Shown here: positions 18,324 through 30,773 of the stretch, in pieces
How positions within the stretch are numbered: position 1 is the stretch's first letter
How the letters are laid out: every line of letters begins with the position of its first letter
NCBI GenBank assembly: GCA_031256795.1
Contig: JAIRPW010000041.1
Location: 38,841 to 102,840, forward strand
Direction: 5' to 3'
Length of the DNA: 64,000 nt
DNA from: Zoogloeaceae bacterium
GTDB lineage: Bacteria; Pseudomonadota; Gammaproteobacteria; Burkholderiales; Rhodocyclaceae
Translations under genes and position numbers: made by a program
Notes under the pieces: model-generated
The model's input: the letters and a program-made list of their open reading frames with translations, nothing else
Database searches by the model: none
What the model was told of the DNA's origin: nothing

Positions 18324-19490
18324 TCAGAAATCGTGCTTTAGGCCAAATTGAAAACCTTTCTGATAGCCGCCACGCGCAGCGTCTCCGTAATCGTTCGTCG
18401 AGTCGGACAAAAAGGCGGCGCGCCGGTAGCCATGCGTCTTGTCGTTCTTGACGTCGGCATAGGCGGCATAGAGGCTGGTACGCTTGGAAAGGCTATAGCC
18501 ATACCCCAACGCCCATTGGCGCGCCTTGGCGTCTCCGTCAAAGGCGGCCGCGTTCAGTTTGGACTGCGTATAAGACGCTCGCAATGAATGCTTGCCATAA
18601 GGCATGGTTACGCCCAGAAGCCAGCTTTTCAACTTCAAACCGTCTATGCCATACACCGTATGCGCGGTATTGCCCGCGTCAATTTTGAAAGAATCATAAA
18701 AGGCGGAAACTTTGGCAACGCCAAAATCATAAGCCGCGCCCGCCGTCCACTGTTTCAGTTTGACGTCGGTTTTAGCCACGCCAGTAACCGCCTCATCCAT
18801 CTTGACCTGCTGGTAGACCACGCCAACGTCCAGAGGGCCGTTGGCGTAGCGCGGCAAAACAGTGCAGACCTTGGCGTCATTTTTTTTGGAAATCTCGGAC
18901 CCCACACCGTTGGTTGCATAGGCCGCTGTAATGTTAAAGCCGCCAAAGGAAGGCGAAACGTAGGCCACCGCGTTGGAAACACGATGAATGTCCGCCAAAG
19001 ACGCCTCCGCGCTGACATTGGGCGTTACGCCCGGGTTCGCTTTCAGCCGACGCAAATTCAGATCACTGAACACATTGTGATACGAGCCGAGCGTACCCGC
19101 GCTGAAGGGATCCATGGCGGAAAGGAAGCCATGCCGCGGAGCGATTAAACGTCCGGCAATGGCCGTGCCCCAGCCGCCCGACAGCCCCAGGAAAGCCTGT
19201 TCGGCCAAAAAGTCGCCATTCTGTTTTCCGGTATCGTTTTGGAAGCCCGCCTCCAGCACGAAAAGCGCCTTGTTCCCATTCCCCAGGTCCTCCACGCCCT
19301 TGAACCCAATCAGAGAGTCGGCAGACTGGCCGGCATTGATGGCGTTTTTGTTTTTGACGCCTTTATTTTGATGCTCCTTAAGGTGGCTGAAACCAACATC
19401 AATCGTGCCGTAAATAGTGACATTGGACTGCGCGAAAGCCGCGCCGGAAGCCAGCGCCGCGACAGCCAGCGCCATGAGTTTTTGCTGCAT
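18324..19490 (-). CDS. Gram-negative general porin
   Basis: A 388-residue outer membrane porin of the trimeric 16-strand family typical of betaproteobacteria. The signal peptide ends AAFAQ, the first strand is NVTIYGTIDVGFSHL, and the chain ends in FQFGLKHDF with the terminal phenylalanine recognised by BamA. Motifs SLIGFKGVEDLGNGNKALF and the AEQAFLGLSGGWGTAIAGR segment, plus an extended loop around SAMDPFSAG, fit strands two to five and the constricting loop 3. An ATG at 19490 is six bases after AGGAG. It is monocistronic with its own terminator. Substrate preference cannot be read from sequence. Confidence 0.93.
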   Translation of the reverse strand: MQQKLMALAVAALASGAAFAQSNVTIYGTIDVGFSHLKEHQNKGVKNKNAINAGQSADSLIGFKGVEDLGNGNKALFVLEAGFQNDTGKQNGDFLAEQAFLGLSGGWGTAIAGRLIAPRHGFLSAMDPFSAGTLGSYHNVFSDLNLRRLKANPGVTPNVSAEASLADIHRVSNAVAYVSPSFGGFNITAAYATNGVGSEISKKNDAKVCTVLPRYANGPLDVGVVYQQVKMDEAVTGVAKTDVKLKQWTAGAAYDFGVAKVSAFYDSFKIDAGNTAHTVYGIDGLKLKSWLLGVTMPYGKHSLRASYTQSKLNAAAFDGDAKARQWALGYGYSLSKRTSLYAAYADVKNDKTHGYRRAAFLSDSTNDYGDAARGGYQKGFQFGLKHDF

Positions 19491-19713
19491 ATACATCTCC
19501 TGCGGATGAAAATTTTCAAAACGCCCCGCAAACCGCGCTTTTCGTAGACTATTGACGGTCTCGCGTCGGATTTCGCCGGAGCGCGCCGCTATTTTCAAAA
19601 GTCCGGCAAATTTCTGACAAGCATTTTCCGCAATACGCGAACAACTCCCGTTGTGCCAAAACAACATCTATGTATTTGTTTTTGAAAGAAATTGTTTCAT
19701 CATACCTTGGAAT

Positions 19714-19747
19714 AAAAAAACGCCGCCGGGTTATTTCCGGCGGCGTT
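19714..19747 (-). terminator. Intrinsic terminator after pccA
   Basis: AACGCCGCCGG pairs with the CCGGCGGCGTT arm over a short loop and is followed on the minus strand by TTTTTTT. It lies 31 bases past the pccA stop and closes the meaB-pccB-pccA operon. Confidence 0.88.
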
Positions 19748-19777
19748 TCCGATAGAAAACCAGGTCAGAAAAAGCGT

Positions 19778-21763
19778 TTACTCAAACTCAAGAATCACCT
19801 CATCCACCGCGAGGCTGTCGCCTACTTTCGCGGAAATTTTCTTGACCTTGCAATCATGTTCGGCGCGCAAAATGTTTTCCATTTTCATCGCCTCGATGAC
19901 CACCAGCTTTTCCCCTTGCTTGACTTCCGTCCCTTCCGCCACCGCGATTTCGCGCAACAAACCCGGCATCGGAGAAAGCAGGAAACGGGATAAATCCGGC
20001 GGCGCTTTTTCCGGCATCATCGCCAATAGTTCCGCCGCTCTGGCAGACATCACCATCATGTCCGCGCGCGTGCCCCAGTGGTGAATCTGATAGGTTAGCC
20101 GATCCCGCTCCACCTGCACGGTAAACGGCTCCCCATTGCACGTGCCGTTAAAAAGCGATTGTCCCAGACGCCAGCCGGAAAGAATACGGAACACCTGCCC
20201 GCGATAGCCCACTTCATACCCGCCCAAAATGGGTTTGGCGACGACCGGATGCCGCTCGCCATTGCGGATGACCACCCATTCATGCCCAACCTTGCGCTCA
20301 TGACCCGCCAGCTGCCCGGATACTTTCGCGGCGCGATCCTGATAGCACCGGTGCACAAAGGCAGCGACGGAAATAAGCAGCGCCGGATCGTCGTGCGGCA
20401 CCATCGAAGCGTCAAAACCGCTCGGATATTCCCGCGCGATAAAGCCCGTGTCAAAGTCGCCCGCCTGAAAACGCGGATGCTTCATCAGCGCGGCCTGAAA
20501 CGGAATGTTAGAACTGATGCCGCGAATGACAAAAGAATTCAGCGCGTCGCGCATCCTCCCCAGCGCCACATCGCGTGTAGGACCGTGCGTAATGAGCTTG
20601 GCGATCATCGAGTCGTAGTACATCGAAATTTCGCCGCCGTCATATACGCCTGTATCAACCCGCACATAGTCCGAGGCCTCTGGCGTGAAAAACTTGGTGA
20701 TGCGCCCCGTGGAAGGCAAAAATCCCCGGAACGGGTCCTCCGCGTTGATTCGGCATTCAATCGCCCAGCCGTCAATTTTGACGTCTTTCTGGCTGAAGGC
20801 CAGTTTTTCACCGGCCGCCACGCGAATCATTTGCTCAACGATATCCAGCCCGGTAATAAATTCTGTAACCGGATGCTCCACCTGGAGCCGCGTATTCATT
20901 TCCAGAAAATAAAAACGCTTGTCCGCGCCGACCACGAATTCCACCGTGCCGGCGGACTCGTAATTCACCGCGCGGGCAAGCGCCACAGCCTGCTCGCCCA
21001 TCGCCTTGCGCGTGGCGGGATCAATAAACGGCGAAGGCGCCTCTTCGATGACTTTTTGGTGACGCCGCTGAATGGAACACTCGCGTTCATTGAGGTACAC
21101 ATAGTTTCCGTGCGCGTCGCCCAGTATCTGGATTTCGATATGGCGCGGCTTTTCCACGAATTTTTCGATAAAAACGCGATCATCCGCAAAAGAATTGCGC
21201 GCCTCGCTTACGCAGGAAGAAAACCCCTCGTGCGCTTCCTTGTCATTCCAGGCGACCCGCAACCCTTTGCCGCCGCCGCCAGCGGAAGCCTTGATCATCA
21301 CTGGATAGCCGATTTTCTTGGCGATTTCCACCGCTTCGTCCGGTCCCGCGATGGCCTCGTTGTAACCGGGAATGGTAGATACCCCCGCCGCGTGCGCCAG
21401 TTTTTTTGACTCGATTTTGTCGCCCATCTTGCCGATAGAGTAATGTTTCGGGCCGATAAAACGAATCCCTTCCTCTTCAACGCGGCGCGCAAATTCCTCT
21501 TTTTCAGACAAAAAACCATAGCCGGGATGCACAGCCTCCGCACCCGTCTGCTTACAGGCGGCGATGATTTTGTCAATCAACAAGTAGGATTCCTTGGAAG
21601 GCGCGGGGCCGATGTAGACTTTTTCGTCCGCCATCTCAACGTGCAGGGCGTCTTTGTCCGCTTCCGAATACACCGCGACAGTGGCAATTCCCATCTTCTT
21701 CGCGGTGCTGATGACGCGGCAGGCGATTTCCCCGCGGTTCGCGATCAATATTTTCTTAAACAT
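19778..21763 (-). CDS. pccA: Propionyl-CoA carboxylase alpha subunit (biotin carboxylase plus biotin carrier)
   Basis: The 661-residue product charges its own biotin with bicarbonate and ATP. The biotin carboxylase domain covers about residues 1-450: FKKILIANRGEIACRVI at the start, the ATP-grasp loop IKASAGGGGKGLRV, ERECSIQRRHQKVIEEAPSP and EMNTRLQVEHPVTE. A linker (BT) domain follows, and the last 70 residues are a biotin carrier with the EAMKMENIL lysine site. The frame opens earlier, at 21856, but ATG 21763 with GGGGAGAG upstream is right. The downstream position after pccB and meaB supports propionyl-CoA over acetyl- or methylcrotonyl-CoA as substrate. Confidence 0.9.
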   Translation of the reverse strand: MFKKILIANRGEIACRVISTAKKMGIATVAVYSEADKDALHVEMADEKVYIGPAPSKESYLLIDKIIAACKQTGAEAVHPGYGFLSEKEEFARRVEEEGIRFIGPKHYSIGKMGDKIESKKLAHAAGVSTIPGYNEAIAGPDEAVEIAKKIGYPVMIKASAGGGGKGLRVAWNDKEAHEGFSSCVSEARNSFADDRVFIEKFVEKPRHIEIQILGDAHGNYVYLNERECSIQRRHQKVIEEAPSPFIDPATRKAMGEQAVALARAVNYESAGTVEFVVGADKRFYFLEMNTRLQVEHPVTEFITGLDIVEQMIRVAAGEKLAFSQKDVKIDGWAIECRINAEDPFRGFLPSTGRITKFFTPEASDYVRVDTGVYDGGEISMYYDSMIAKLITHGPTRDVALGRMRDALNSFVIRGISSNIPFQAALMKHPRFQAGDFDTGFIAREYPSGFDASMVPHDDPALLISVAAFVHRCYQDRAAKVSGQLAGHERKVGHEWVVIRNGERHPVVAKPILGGYEVGYRGQVFRILSGWRLGQSLFNGTCNGEPFTVQVERDRLTYQIHHWGTRADMMVMSARAAELLAMMPEKAPPDLSRFLLSPMPGLLREIAVAEGTEVKQGEKLVVIEAMKMENILRAEHDCKVKKISAKVGDSLAVDEVILEFE

Positions 21764-21780
21764 AAACACTCTCCCCGGCT

Positions 21781-23313
21781 TCAAAGCGGAATGTTGCCGT
21801 GCTTGCGCCACGGATTTTCCAGTTTTTTGTTGGTCAGCATCGCCAAGGACCGGCAAATGCGCTTTCTGGTGCAGTGCGGCATGATGACGTCGTCAATAAA
21901 CCCGCGGCTGCCCGCGACGAAGGGATTCGCGAATTTGGCCTTATATTCCGCTTCGCGCTGCGCGAGCTTTTCGGGATTATTCTTTTCCTCGCGGAAAATA
22001 ATTTCCACCGCGCCCTTGGGCCCCATCACGGCAATCTCCGCGGACGGCCAGGCAAAATTCACGTCGCCGCGCAGGTGCTTGGAGGACATCACGTCATACG
22101 CGCCGCCATACGCCTTGCGGGTAATCACCGTGACCTTGGGCACAGTGCATTCGGCGTACGCATAAAGAAGTTTTGCCCCATGTTTGATGATGCCGCCGTA
22201 TTCCTGCGCGGTTCCGGGCAGGAAGCCCGGAACATCCACGAAAGTAATGACAGGAATATTGAAAGCGTCGCAAAAACGCACAAACCGCGCGCCCTTGATG
22301 GAAGACTTGATGTCCAGACAGCCCGCCAGCACCATCGGCTGATTGGCCACTATGCCCACCGTAGAGCCATTCATGCGCGCAAAACCGGTAATGATGTTTT
22401 TGGCGTGTTCCCGCTGAATCTCAAAGAAATCGCTGTCGTCCACGGTTTTGACGATCAGCTCTTTCATGTCGTAAGGCTTGTTGGGATTGTCGGGAACCAA
22501 GGTGTCCAGCGAAAAATCAAACCGGTCCGCCGGATCGTCCGTTTGCATTGAAGGCGGTTTTTCCCGGTTATTGGTCGGCAGATAGTTAATCAGCCGCCGT
22601 ACATAAGCAAGCGCCTCCACATCGTTTTCAAAGGCGAAATCCGCTACCCCGGATTTCGTGCTGTGCGTAACCGCGCCGCCCAATTCCTCCGCTGTCACAT
22701 CCTCGTGCGTCACCGTTTTCACCACTTCGGGGCCGGTCACAAACATGTAGGAAGAATCCTTGACCATAAAGATAAAGTCCGTCATCGCGGGCGAATACAC
22801 CGCGCCGCCCGCGCAAGGCCCCATGATCATGGAAATTTGCGGAACTACGCCAGAGGCCATCACGTTACGCAGAAAAACGTCCGCGTAGCCGCCCAAAGAG
22901 GCCACGCCTTCCTGAATACGCGCGCCGCCGGAATCGTTCAGGCCAATGACTGGCGCGCCAACTTTTACCGCATGGTCCATGATTTTGCAGATTTTTTCCG
23001 CGTGCGCCTCCGAAAGCGCGCCGCCAAAGACAGTAAAGTCCTGGGAAAACACGAAGACCAAACGGCCATTGATCATGCCGCAGCCGGTCACTACGCCATC
23101 GCTCGGCACTTTTTCCTTTTCCATGCCGAAGTCGGAGCAGCGATGCTCCTTAAACATATCCCATTCCTCAAAGGAATCGGGATCAAGCAGCAGTTCAATG
23201 CGTTCGCGCGCGGTGAGCTTGCCTTTTTTGTGCTGGTTATCAATGCGCCGCTGGCCGCCGCCCAGGCGCGCCAACTGCCGCTTTCTGTCCAACTCATGAA
23301 TGATGTCATGCAT
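21781..23313 (-). CDS. pccB: Propionyl-CoA carboxylase beta subunit
   Basis: This 510-residue carboxyltransferase moves CO2 from biotin to propionyl-CoA to form (S)-methylmalonyl-CoA. The N-terminal half has [38 protein letters not shown], and the oxyanion site region [20 protein letters not shown] with [17 protein letters not shown]. The C-terminal half has [20 protein letters not shown] and [18 protein letters not shown]. The ATG at 23313 has an AAGGAGAA ribosome site. It is 13 bases after meaB and 17 before pccA. Confidence 0.92.
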   Translation of the reverse strand: MHDIIHELDRKRQLARLGGGQRRIDNQHKKGKLTARERIELLLDPDSFEEWDMFKEHRCSDFGMEKEKVPSDGVVTGCGMINGRLVFVFSQDFTVFGGALSEAHAEKICKIMDHAVKVGAPVIGLNDSGGARIQEGVASLGGYADVFLRNVMASGVVPQISMIMGPCAGGAVYSPAMTDFIFMVKDSSYMFVTGPEVVKTVTHEDVTAEELGGAVTHSTKSGVADFAFENDVEALAYVRRLINYLPTNNREKPPSMQTDDPADRFDFSLDTLVPDNPNKPYDMKELIVKTVDDSDFFEIQREHAKNIITGFARMNGSTVGIVANQPMVLAGCLDIKSSIKGARFVRFCDAFNIPVITFVDVPGFLPGTAQEYGGIIKHGAKLLYAYAECTVPKVTVITRKAYGGAYDVMSSKHLRGDVNFAWPSAEIAVMGPKGAVEIIFREEKNNPEKLAQREAEYKAKFANPFVAGSRGFIDDVIMPHCTRKRICRSLAMLTNKKLENPWRKHGNIPL

Positions 23314-23326
23314 TCGGGGTTCTCCT

Positions 23327-24346
23327 TCAGGATTCCTGGATTTCAAAAATATGCGCCGCCGCAAGCAAGGATGACGCAGCGGCGGACGGGGTAATGCATC
23401 CTGACGCCACCTTCTGGGTGACTCCGGGCAAGGCATCTTTCACAGCGGGGTGTCGCTGGAAACACTGAACAAGAGTGGCATGGATAATCTGCCACATCCA
23501 GTCCGCCGCCTGCAAGCGGCGTTTTTCCTCAAACTCCCCGGTAGGGGACAAGGTATCTCTATATCGTTCCACGGCGTCCCAAAAATCCGCCAGACCTTCT
23601 TTTTTCGCGGCGGAAAGCGTGATCACCGGGGGGCGCCAATGGGGGGACGCCGGACGCAGCAAAGCAAGCGCGCTTTGCCATTGCGCGCGGCAAAATTGCG
23701 CGGCGGAGGGATCAATGTCCGCCTTGTTGATGGCGACCATATCCGCCATCTCCACAATGCCTTTTTTGATGGCCTGCAAATCGTCGCCCGCGTTCGGCAA
23801 CTGCAAAAGCGCGAAGAGGTCAACCATGCCCGCCACTGCGGTTTCCGATTGCCCGACGCCGACGGTCTCCACAAAAATCACATCAAACCCGGCGGCCTCG
23901 CACAGCAGCATGGCTTCACGGGTTTTTTCGGCCACGCCGCCCAGGCTGCCTGACGAAGGGGAAGGACGAATAAAGGCCTCATCCCGCTGACAAAGCGTCT
24001 CCATGCGGGTTTTATCGCCCAAAATAGACCCTCCGGAAACAGAAGAAGAAGGGTCAATCGCCAGTACCGCAAGCCTGTGCCCGCGGTTGATCACATAATT
24101 GCCCAGCGCCTCAATGAATGTGGATTTTCCTACGCCAGGCACACCGGAAATCCCAAGGCGGATACTCTTTCCCGTATAGGGTAAAAGCTCGTTTAAGAGA
24201 CTGCGGGCGCGTATCTGATGGTCCGGGCGCGTAGACTCCGCCAGCGTAATGGCGCGGGCAAGCGCGCGCCGCTCTCCCTGGACCAAACGCGAAGCCAGGT
24301 CACGGTCAGGATCGGGGAGCGAGAAAAAATCGTCGGGCGCGGGCAT
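23327..24346 (-). CDS. meaB: Methylmalonyl-CoA mutase-associated GTPase MeaB
   Basis: MeaB (ArgK family) is a G3E-type P-loop GTPase that loads and protects adenosylcobalamin in methylmalonyl-CoA mutase. In the 339-residue product the P-loop is [13 protein letters not shown], followed by [32 protein letters not shown] (switch II) and the guanine-specificity motif NKAD. It leads an operon with pccB and pccA, consistent with the propionyl-CoA to succinyl-CoA pathway. The mutase itself is not in this window; the gene upstream is the divergent gltB. Confidence 0.93.
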   Translation of the reverse strand: MPAPDDFFSLPDPDRDLASRLVQGERRALARAITLAESTRPDHQIRARSLLNELLPYTGKSIRLGISGVPGVGKSTFIEALGNYVINRGHRLAVLAIDPSSSVSGGSILGDKTRMETLCQRDEAFIRPSPSSGSLGGVAEKTREAMLLCEAAGFDVIFVETVGVGQSETAVAGMVDLFALLQLPNAGDDLQAIKKGIVEMADMVAINKADIDPSAAQFCRAQWQSALALLRPASPHWRPPVITLSAAKKEGLADFWDAVERYRDTLSPTGEFEEKRRLQAADWMWQIIHATLVQCFQRHPAVKDALPGVTQKVASGCITPSAAASSLLAAAHIFEIQES

Positions 24347-24639
24347 GGGCAGAATTTTTTAGGAAGATACTGCGCTGAAAATTCCAGAATTTGACGGCAA
24401 GTTGTCTCTAAAAACACAAAAAAGGGGTGCGATTGTACAACATGCGACATTCTGATGAGCAAGACATGCCGCGCTTTATGCGCCGCTTGGAAAAAATGCT
24501 CCTTTCCCTTGGTTGCCGCGCGGGATTTTGGCCGCTAGAATCCGTAACTTTCTCTTTTCCCCCTGGAGCGAAAAGCCGGAATCGGTAGTCTTTCTTTTTC
24601 GGCGTGCGAAGCGCCCGTGTTGACGAAGGAAACAAAACG

Positions 24640-27600
24640 ATGACTGGTACACCCGAACCCCCGAAAAAACAGGGGCTGTACGATCCCGCCAACGAACATG
24701 ACGCCTGCGGCGTAGGATTCGTGGCCCATATGAAGGGCGAGCGGCGGCATGACATCATTGAGCAGGGACTTCTAATCCTGCAAAACCTTGATCATCGAGG
24801 CGCGGTGGGCGCGGATCCCATGATGGGAGACGGCGCGGGGATTCTGATCCAGATTCCTGATCAGCTCTACCGCGAGGAAATGGCGAACCAGGGCGTCCTG
24901 CTGCCCGCAGCCGGAGAGTACGGCGTCGGGACTTTCTTTTTGCCCCAGGAAGCGGCTTCCCGTCAAGCGTGCGAGGCGGAAATCGAGCGCAACACCAAGG
25001 CGGAAGGACAGATCATTCTGGGCTGGCGCGACATGCCCGTGGAACGCGACGCGCTGAAATCCGCCGCTGTCCGGGCCACAGAGCCGGTCATTCGTCAGGT
25101 TTTCATCGGGCGCGGCGCCGACGTGCTTACAACCGACGCGCTGGAGCGCAAACTTTATGTAATCCGCCGCCGCAGCGCCAACGCAATCAAGGCGCTGAAA
25201 TTGAAGCATGGCGGAAAATTTTACGCGCCGTCCTTCTCCGCGCGCACGGTAAATTACAAGGGAATGCTCCTCGCGCACCAGGTTGGGCAGTATTACCGGG
25301 ATTTGCGCGATCCGCGCGCGGTTTCCGCGCTCGCGCTGGTGCATCAGCGCTTTTCGACCAACACTTTCCCGACCTGGGATTTGGCGCACCCCTTCCGCAT
25401 GATTGCGCACAATGGCGAAATCAATACGGTGCGCGGCAACGTCAATTGGTTTACCGCGCGCTCCCAGGCAACTTTTTCCCCGCTTCTGGGAGATGACTTG
25501 CAAAAAATCTGGCCGCTCCATTATCCCGGCCAGTCTGACTCAGCCGCGTTCGACAACGCTCTGGAACTGTTGGTAATGTCCGGTTATTCGCTGGCGCACG
25601 CGATGATGCTGCTGATTCCCGAAGCCTGGGAAAAACACGCGACCATGGACGCGTCGCGCCGCGCGTTCTATGAGTATCACGCCGCGATGATGGAACCCTG
25701 GGACGGCCCGGCCGCAGTCGCGTTTACCGACGGGCGGCAAATCGGCGCGACACTGGATCGTAACGGATTGCGTCCCGCGCGCTACCTGGTCACGGACGAT
25801 AACTTTGTCATCATGGCGTCAGAGTCCGGGGTATTGCCGATCCCGGAAAAAAAGATTGTGCGTAAATGGCGTTTACAGCCCGGCAAAATGTTTTTGATTG
25901 ACATGGAGCAAGGGCGCGTTATTGATGATAAAGAATTAAAGGATTCTCTGGCGAATGCACGCCCCTATCGGGAATGGATTGAAAAAATCCGCATCAAACT
26001 CAATGAGCTGCCCGCCGCAGAGGAAAAAGGCGAAACCAGCGCGGAGTCTCTGCTGAAACGGCAGCAGGCCTTCGGCTACACGCGGGAGGACATAAAATTT
26101 ATCCTCGCGCCCATGTCTGTTTCCGGAGAGGAGCCGACTGGCTCCATGGGCAATGACAGCGCCCTTCCGGTGCTTTCGGCGCGCCCCAAGGTCTTTTATG
26201 GCTATTTCAAGCAATTATTCGCGCAGGTGACCAATCCGCCCATTGACCCGATCCGCGAGGATCTGGTCATGTCGCTGGTGTCCTTTATCGGCCCCAAGCC
26301 CAATCTTTTGAACACGACGGAAATCAACCCGCCCATTCGTCTGGAAGTCTCGCAGCCCGTGCTTTTCGCGGAGGACATGGAAAAAATCCGGCACATTGGA
26401 AAATACACTGCCGGCAAATTCAATTCCTATGAGATTGATATTTGCTATCCCGCCGCCTGGGGACGGGAAGGCATTGAGGCGCGCTTAGCTTCGCTTGCGG
26501 CAGAAGCGGAAGACGCGGTGCGTCAGGGCGCGAATATTCTCATTGTTTCTGACCGAAAGATGAGCCGCGCATGTTTGGCGATCCCCGCGCTCCTGGCGAC
26601 GTCCGCCATTCATCAGCATCTGGTGAAGAAGGGTCTGCGCACCTCCACCGGTTTAGTGGTGGAAACCGGCTCCGCGCGCGAAACGCATCATTTCGCGCTG
26701 CTGGGCGGCTATGGCGCGGAAGCGGTGCATCCGTATCTCGCCATGGAGACGCTTGCCTCCCTGGCGAAAGGCGACGCGGAAAAAGCCAAACAAAATATCT
26801 ACAATTTTGTCAAAGCCATTGGCAAGGGATTGTGCAAGGTGATGTCGAAAATGGGCATCTCCACCTATATGTCCTACACCGGAGCGCAAATTTTTGAGGC
26901 GCTGGGCTTGCAGCAGGCGTTTGTGGATAAATACTTCACCGGTACGCCGTCGCGCATTGAAGGAATTGGCGTGTTTGAAGTCGCGGAAGAAACGCTGAAG
27001 ATGCATCAGGCAGCGTTTTCTGAAGCCCCGGATTTGCCCGGTATGCTGGATGCGGGAGGAGAATACGCGTTTCGCGTCCGCGGCGAGGATCACCTGTGGA
27101 CGCCGGACGCCATTGCCCGCTTACAACACGCGACCCGTTCCGGGCGCTATGAAACCTACAAGGAATACGCGCGGCTGATCAACGATCAAACGAAGCGTCA
27201 TCTAACTCTGCGCGGTCTTTTTGAGATTAAGCCTCTGGGCGCGCCAATTCCGCTTGAAGAAGTGGAACCGGCGAAAGAGATTGTCAAACGCTTCGCCACG
27301 GGCGCGATGTCTCTGGGGTCTATTTCCACGGAGGCGCATACGACGCTCTCGATTGCCATGAACCGTATTGGCGGAAAATCCAATACCGGAGAAGGCGGCG
27401 AAGACGCGCGGCGCTTTGCGCCGCTCAAAGCGGGCGAAAAACTCTCGCGGGTCGTAGGCGAAAATCGTATTGAACGGGATTATGTTTTTCAGGAAGGAGA
27501 CTCCCTGCGCTCCGCCATCAAACAGGTCGCATCCGGTCGTTTTGGCGTAACTACGGAGTACCTCGTCAACGCGGACCAAATTCAGATCAAAATGGCGCAA

Positions 27601-29286
27601 GGCGCGAAGCCTGGAGAAGGCGGTCAGCTTCCCGGCCACAAAGTATCGGAATATATTGGCTTTCTGCGGCATTCCGTGCCGGGAGTCGGGCTTATTTCCC
27701 CGCCGCCGCACCATGATATTTACTCCATTGAAGATTTGGCGCAGCTCATTCATGACTTGAAAAACGTCAACCCGGTCGCCGATATTTCCGTCAAATTGGT
27801 AGCGGAAGTCGGCGTCGGCACCGTCGCGGCAGGCGTAACCAAGGCCAAGGCAGACCATCTGGTAATTTCCGGGCATGACGGCGGAACCGGAGCTTCGCCG
27901 CAGGCGTCCATCAAACACGCGGGCAGCGCCTGGGAGCTTGGTCTGGCGGAAACGCAGCAAACGCTGGTGCTCAACCATTTGCGTTCCAGAGTACGGGTGC
28001 AGGTGGACGGGCAGATGAAAACAGGACGGGACGTAGTAATCGGCGCGCTTCTGGGCGCGGATGAATTTGGCTTTTCCACCGCGCCTTTGGTCGTGGAAGG
28101 CTGCGTCATGATGCGCAAATGCCATCTCAATACTTGCCCCGTGGGCGTGGCGACGCAAGACCCCGTGTTGCGCCGTCGGTTTTCCGGACAACCGGAACAT
28201 GTCGTCAATTATTTCTTTTTCGTAGCCGAGGAAGCGCGTGAACTGATGGCGCAAATGGGCGCGCGTAAATTTGACGAGCTGATCGGGCGCTTCGACTTGC
28301 TCGACAAACGCGCGGGCATTGCGCATTGGAAAGCGAAAGGTCTGGATTTTACCCGCGTGTTTCAGACGCCGGACGCGGGAGAAAAGAGCGTCCATCTGCA
28401 TTGCGCGCGGCAAAATCACAATCTGGAACGCGCGCTGGATATTGAGCTTCTGGAAAAAGTTGGCGGCGCGGTAGAGACAGGCGAAAAAATCCGTGTGGAA
28501 CTGCCGATACGCAATATCAACCGTACCGTAGGCGCAATGCTCTCCGGAAAAATTGCCAAACGGTATGGCGCGGCAGGACTGCCCGATGACACCATACGCA
28601 TCTGCCTGACGGGTACGGCAGGGCAAAGTTTCGGCGCCTTTCTCGCGCGGGGCGTTACGCTGGAGCTGATTGGGGAAGGCAATGATTACGTCGGCAAGGG
28701 TTTGTCTGGCGGTCGCCTGATTGTGCGCCCGCATCCTGATTTTCGCGCGCGCGCCGACGCCAATATGATTATCGGCAATACTGTGCTGTATGGCGCGACA
28801 GAGGGAGAGGCCTTTTTCTCCGGTGTGGCGGGAGAACGTTTTGCCGTGCGCAATTCAGGCGCGGCGGCAGTCGTCGAGGGCGTGGGCGATCATGGCTGCG
28901 AGTACATGACGGGCGGAACCATTGTGGTGATCGGCCAAACCGGGCGCAACTTCGCCGCAGGAATGTCTGGCGGAATTGCCTATGTCTGGGACGCGGACGG
29001 ATCATTCCGTGAACGCTGCAATCTGACGCAAGTCGCGTTGGAGAAAGTGCTGCCCGCGAATGCGCAGGAAGGGCCAAAGCATCACGGCGCAGCGGACGAG
29101 GTTCAACTGCGCGCCCTGGTTGAGCGTCATCACGCGCTGACAGGCAGCCTGGTCGCAAAGGCAATTCTCGCGGACTGGGAACAAAACCGGGAACGGTTCG
29201 TTAAAATTTTCCCGCACGAATATCGCCGCGCGCTCACAGAGCTTGCCGCGAAGGCTGTGGAGAAGGAAGAAAGGGAGACCGCTTAA
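24640..29286 (+). CDS. gltB: Glutamate synthase (NADPH) large subunit
   Basis: GltB makes two glutamates from glutamine and 2-oxoglutarate. The 1548-residue product has the class II glutaminase domain after a short propeptide: the nucleophile is Cys23 in [14 protein letters not shown]. The central domain follows, then the FMN-binding synthase domain with [20 protein letters not shown], a 3Fe-4S cluster motif [15 protein letters not shown], and the C-terminal beta-helix (GXXGXXXG repeats, [17 protein letters not shown]). The ATG at 24640 has a GAAGGAAA site. It is immediately followed by gltD. Confidence 0.97.
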   Translation: MTGTPEPPKKQGLYDPANEHDACGVGFVAHMKGERRHDIIEQGLLILQNLDHRGAVGADPMMGDGAGILIQIPDQLYREEMANQGVLLPAAGEYGVGTFFLPQEAASRQACEAEIERNTKAEGQIILGWRDMPVERDALKSAAVRATEPVIRQVFIGRGADVLTTDALERKLYVIRRRSANAIKALKLKHGGKFYAPSFSARTVNYKGMLLAHQVGQYYRDLRDPRAVSALALVHQRFSTNTFPTWDLAHPFRMIAHNGEINTVRGNVNWFTARSQATFSPLLGDDLQKIWPLHYPGQSDSAAFDNALELLVMSGYSLAHAMMLLIPEAWEKHATMDASRRAFYEYHAAMMEPWDGPAAVAFTDGRQIGATLDRNGLRPARYLVTDDNFVIMASESGVLPIPEKKIVRKWRLQPGKMFLIDMEQGRVIDDKELKDSLANARPYREWIEKIRIKLNELPAAEEKGETSAESLLKRQQAFGYTREDIKFILAPMSVSGEEPTGSMGNDSALPVLSARPKVFYGYFKQLFAQVTNPPIDPIREDLVMSLVSFIGPKPNLLNTTEINPPIRLEVSQPVLFAEDMEKIRHIGKYTAGKFNSYEIDICYPAAWGREGIEARLASLAAEAEDAVRQGANILIVSDRKMSRACLAIPALLATSAIHQHLVKKGLRTSTGLVVETGSARETHHFALLGGYGAEAVHPYLAMETLASLAKGDAEKAKQNIYNFVKAIGKGLCKVMSKMGISTYMSYTGAQIFEALGLQQAFVDKYFTGTPSRIEGIGVFEVAEETLKMHQAAFSEAPDLPGMLDAGGEYAFRVRGEDHLWTPDAIARLQHATRSGRYETYKEYARLINDQTKRHLTLRGLFEIKPLGAPIPLEEVEPAKEIVKRFATGAMSLGSISTEAHTTLSIAMNRIGGKSNTGEGGEDARRFAPLKAGEKLSRVVGENRIERDYVFQEGDSLRSAIKQVASGRFGVTTEYLVNADQIQIKMAQGAKPGEGGQLPGHKVSEYIGFLRHSVPGVGLISPPPHHDIYSIEDLAQLIHDLKNVNPVADISVKLVAEVGVGTVAAGVTKAKADHLVISGHDGGTGASPQASIKHAGSAWELGLAETQQTLVLNHLRSRVRVQVDGQMKTGRDVVIGALLGADEFGFSTAPLVVEGCVMMRKCHLNTCPVGVATQDPVLRRRFSGQPEHVVNYFFFVAEEARELMAQMGARKFDELIGRFDLLDKRAGIAHWKAKGLDFTRVFQTPDAGEKSVHLHCARQNHNLERALDIELLEKVGGAVETGEKIRVELPIRNINRTVGAMLSGKIAKRYGAAGLPDDTIRICLTGTAGQSFGAFLARGVTLELIGEGNDYVGKGLSGGRLIVRPHPDFRARADANMIIGNTVLYGATEGEAFFSGVAGERFAVRNSGAAAVVEGVGDHGCEYMTGGTIVVIGQTGRNFAAGMSGGIAYVWDADGSFRERCNLTQVALEKVLPANAQEGPKHHGAADEVQLRALVERHHALTGSLVAKAILADWEQNRERFVKIFPHEYRRALTELAAKAVEKEERETA

Positions 29287-29287
29287 A

Positions 29288-30757
29288 ATGGGCAAGCCTA
29301 CCGGATTTCTTGAATTTGAGCGTCAAGAAGAGCAATACGAATCTGCAACCGCGCGCGTTTTGCACTATCGAGAATTTACGCGCTCCCTGTCTGATGAAGC
29401 GACAGTGACACAGGGCGCGCGCTGCATGGACTGCGGCATTCCGTTTTGCAACAACGCCTGCCCCGTCAATAATGTGATTCCGGACTGGAATGACCTGGTG
29501 TACAAAGGCGACTGGCAAACCGCGCTCGCGGTATTGCATTCCACCAACAACTTCCCGGAATTTACCGGACGTGTTTGCCCCGCGCCTTGTGAGGCGGCCT
29601 GTACACTGGGCATTCATGCCGCGCCGGTCGGAATCCGATCCATTGAGCGCGCGCTGGTTGAAAAAGGCTGGCAGGAGGGATGGATTAAGCCATGCCCTCC
29701 CGCGGCGAAGAGCGGCAAAAAAGTAGCGGTTGTCGGTTCAGGTCCCGCTGGTCTTGCCGCCGCGCAGCAGCTCGCCCGCGCGGGGCATTCCGTAACTGTC
29801 TTTGAGAAAAGCAGCCGGATTGGCGGTTTGCTGGGTTTCGGCATTCCTGACTTCAAACTGGAAAAATCTGTCATTGACCGGCGTATTGAACAATTAAAGG
29901 CCGAAGGCGTTGCGTTCAAAACACAAATTTTGGTAGGCGCAGCCAATGTACCGGAGCAGGTTAACACTGACGCAGTGGAACAGATCAGCGCGGACGCGCT
30001 GAAAAGCGCGTTTGACGCAGTCATCCTGGCCGTGGGTTCCGAAGTACCGCGGGATTTAACAGTTCCCGGACGCGATCTGCAAGGCGTTCTGACCGCGCTG
30101 GAATTTCTGATTCCCCAGAACAAAGAAGTCCAGCAAGGTCTGACGAATCCCGTCAATGTGCGCGGACAGCATGTCGTCGTAATTGGCGGCGGAGACACCG
30201 GCGCGGATTGCGTGGGAATCAGTTATCGGCAAGGAGCCGCGTCTGTAACACAGCTGGAATTGATGCCCCAGCCTCCGGAACAGGAAGACAAGGCGCTGAC
30301 CTGGCCCTACTGGCCGCTGAAGCTGCGCACATCTTCCTCGCATAAGGAAGGGAAAACCAGGCGTGAGTTTTCCGTAGCGACCAAGGCTTTTGCAGACGAC
30401 GGCAAAGGACGGGTCAAGGCAATCCAGGCCGTGCGCGTGCGCTGGGACGCGGGCAAGATGAGCGAGATTGCCGGTTCAGAATTTGAATTGCCTTGCGACG
30501 CCGCGTTCTTGGCTATGGGTTTTCTGCATCCTTGCGCGGACGTTCTGGAAGCTTTCGGCGTGCAAAAAGACCCTCGCGGCAACGCGCAGACAGACGAAGA
30601 AGGCGAGCGCGCCTACGCGACCAATGTTCCGGGCGTGTTTGCGGCAGGCGACGCGCGGCGTGGCCAATCTTTGGTGGTCTGGGCAATTCGGGAAGGACGT
30701 CAATGCGCCCGCGCCGTCGACGCGTTTTTGCGCGAAAGCTCCGCTTTGCCGCGTTAA
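29288..30757 (+). CDS. gltD: Glutamate synthase (NADPH) small subunit
   Basis: GltD passes electrons from NADPH through FAD and 4Fe-4S clusters to GltB. The 489-residue product has two cysteine clusters near the N-terminus ([14 protein letters not shown] and [12 protein letters not shown]), then the FAD motif [21 protein letters not shown] and a second dinucleotide motif [15 protein letters not shown]. The ATG lies one base after the gltB stop, so the two are translationally linked. It is convergent with the gene at 30774. Confidence 0.97.
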   Translation: MGKPTGFLEFERQEEQYESATARVLHYREFTRSLSDEATVTQGARCMDCGIPFCNNACPVNNVIPDWNDLVYKGDWQTALAVLHSTNNFPEFTGRVCPAPCEAACTLGIHAAPVGIRSIERALVEKGWQEGWIKPCPPAAKSGKKVAVVGSGPAGLAAAQQLARAGHSVTVFEKSSRIGGLLGFGIPDFKLEKSVIDRRIEQLKAEGVAFKTQILVGAANVPEQVNTDAVEQISADALKSAFDAVILAVGSEVPRDLTVPGRDLQGVLTALEFLIPQNKEVQQGLTNPVNVRGQHVVVIGGGDTGADCVGISYRQGAASVTQLELMPQPPEQEDKALTWPYWPLKLRTSSSHKEGKTRREFSVATKAFADDGKGRVKAIQAVRVRWDAGKMSEIAGSEFELPCDAAFLAMGFLHPCADVLEAFGVQKDPRGNAQTDEEGERAYATNVPGVFAAGDARRGQSLVVWAIREGRQCARAVDAFLRESSALPR

Positions 30758-30773
30758 CCTAATTCGGTAAGCG

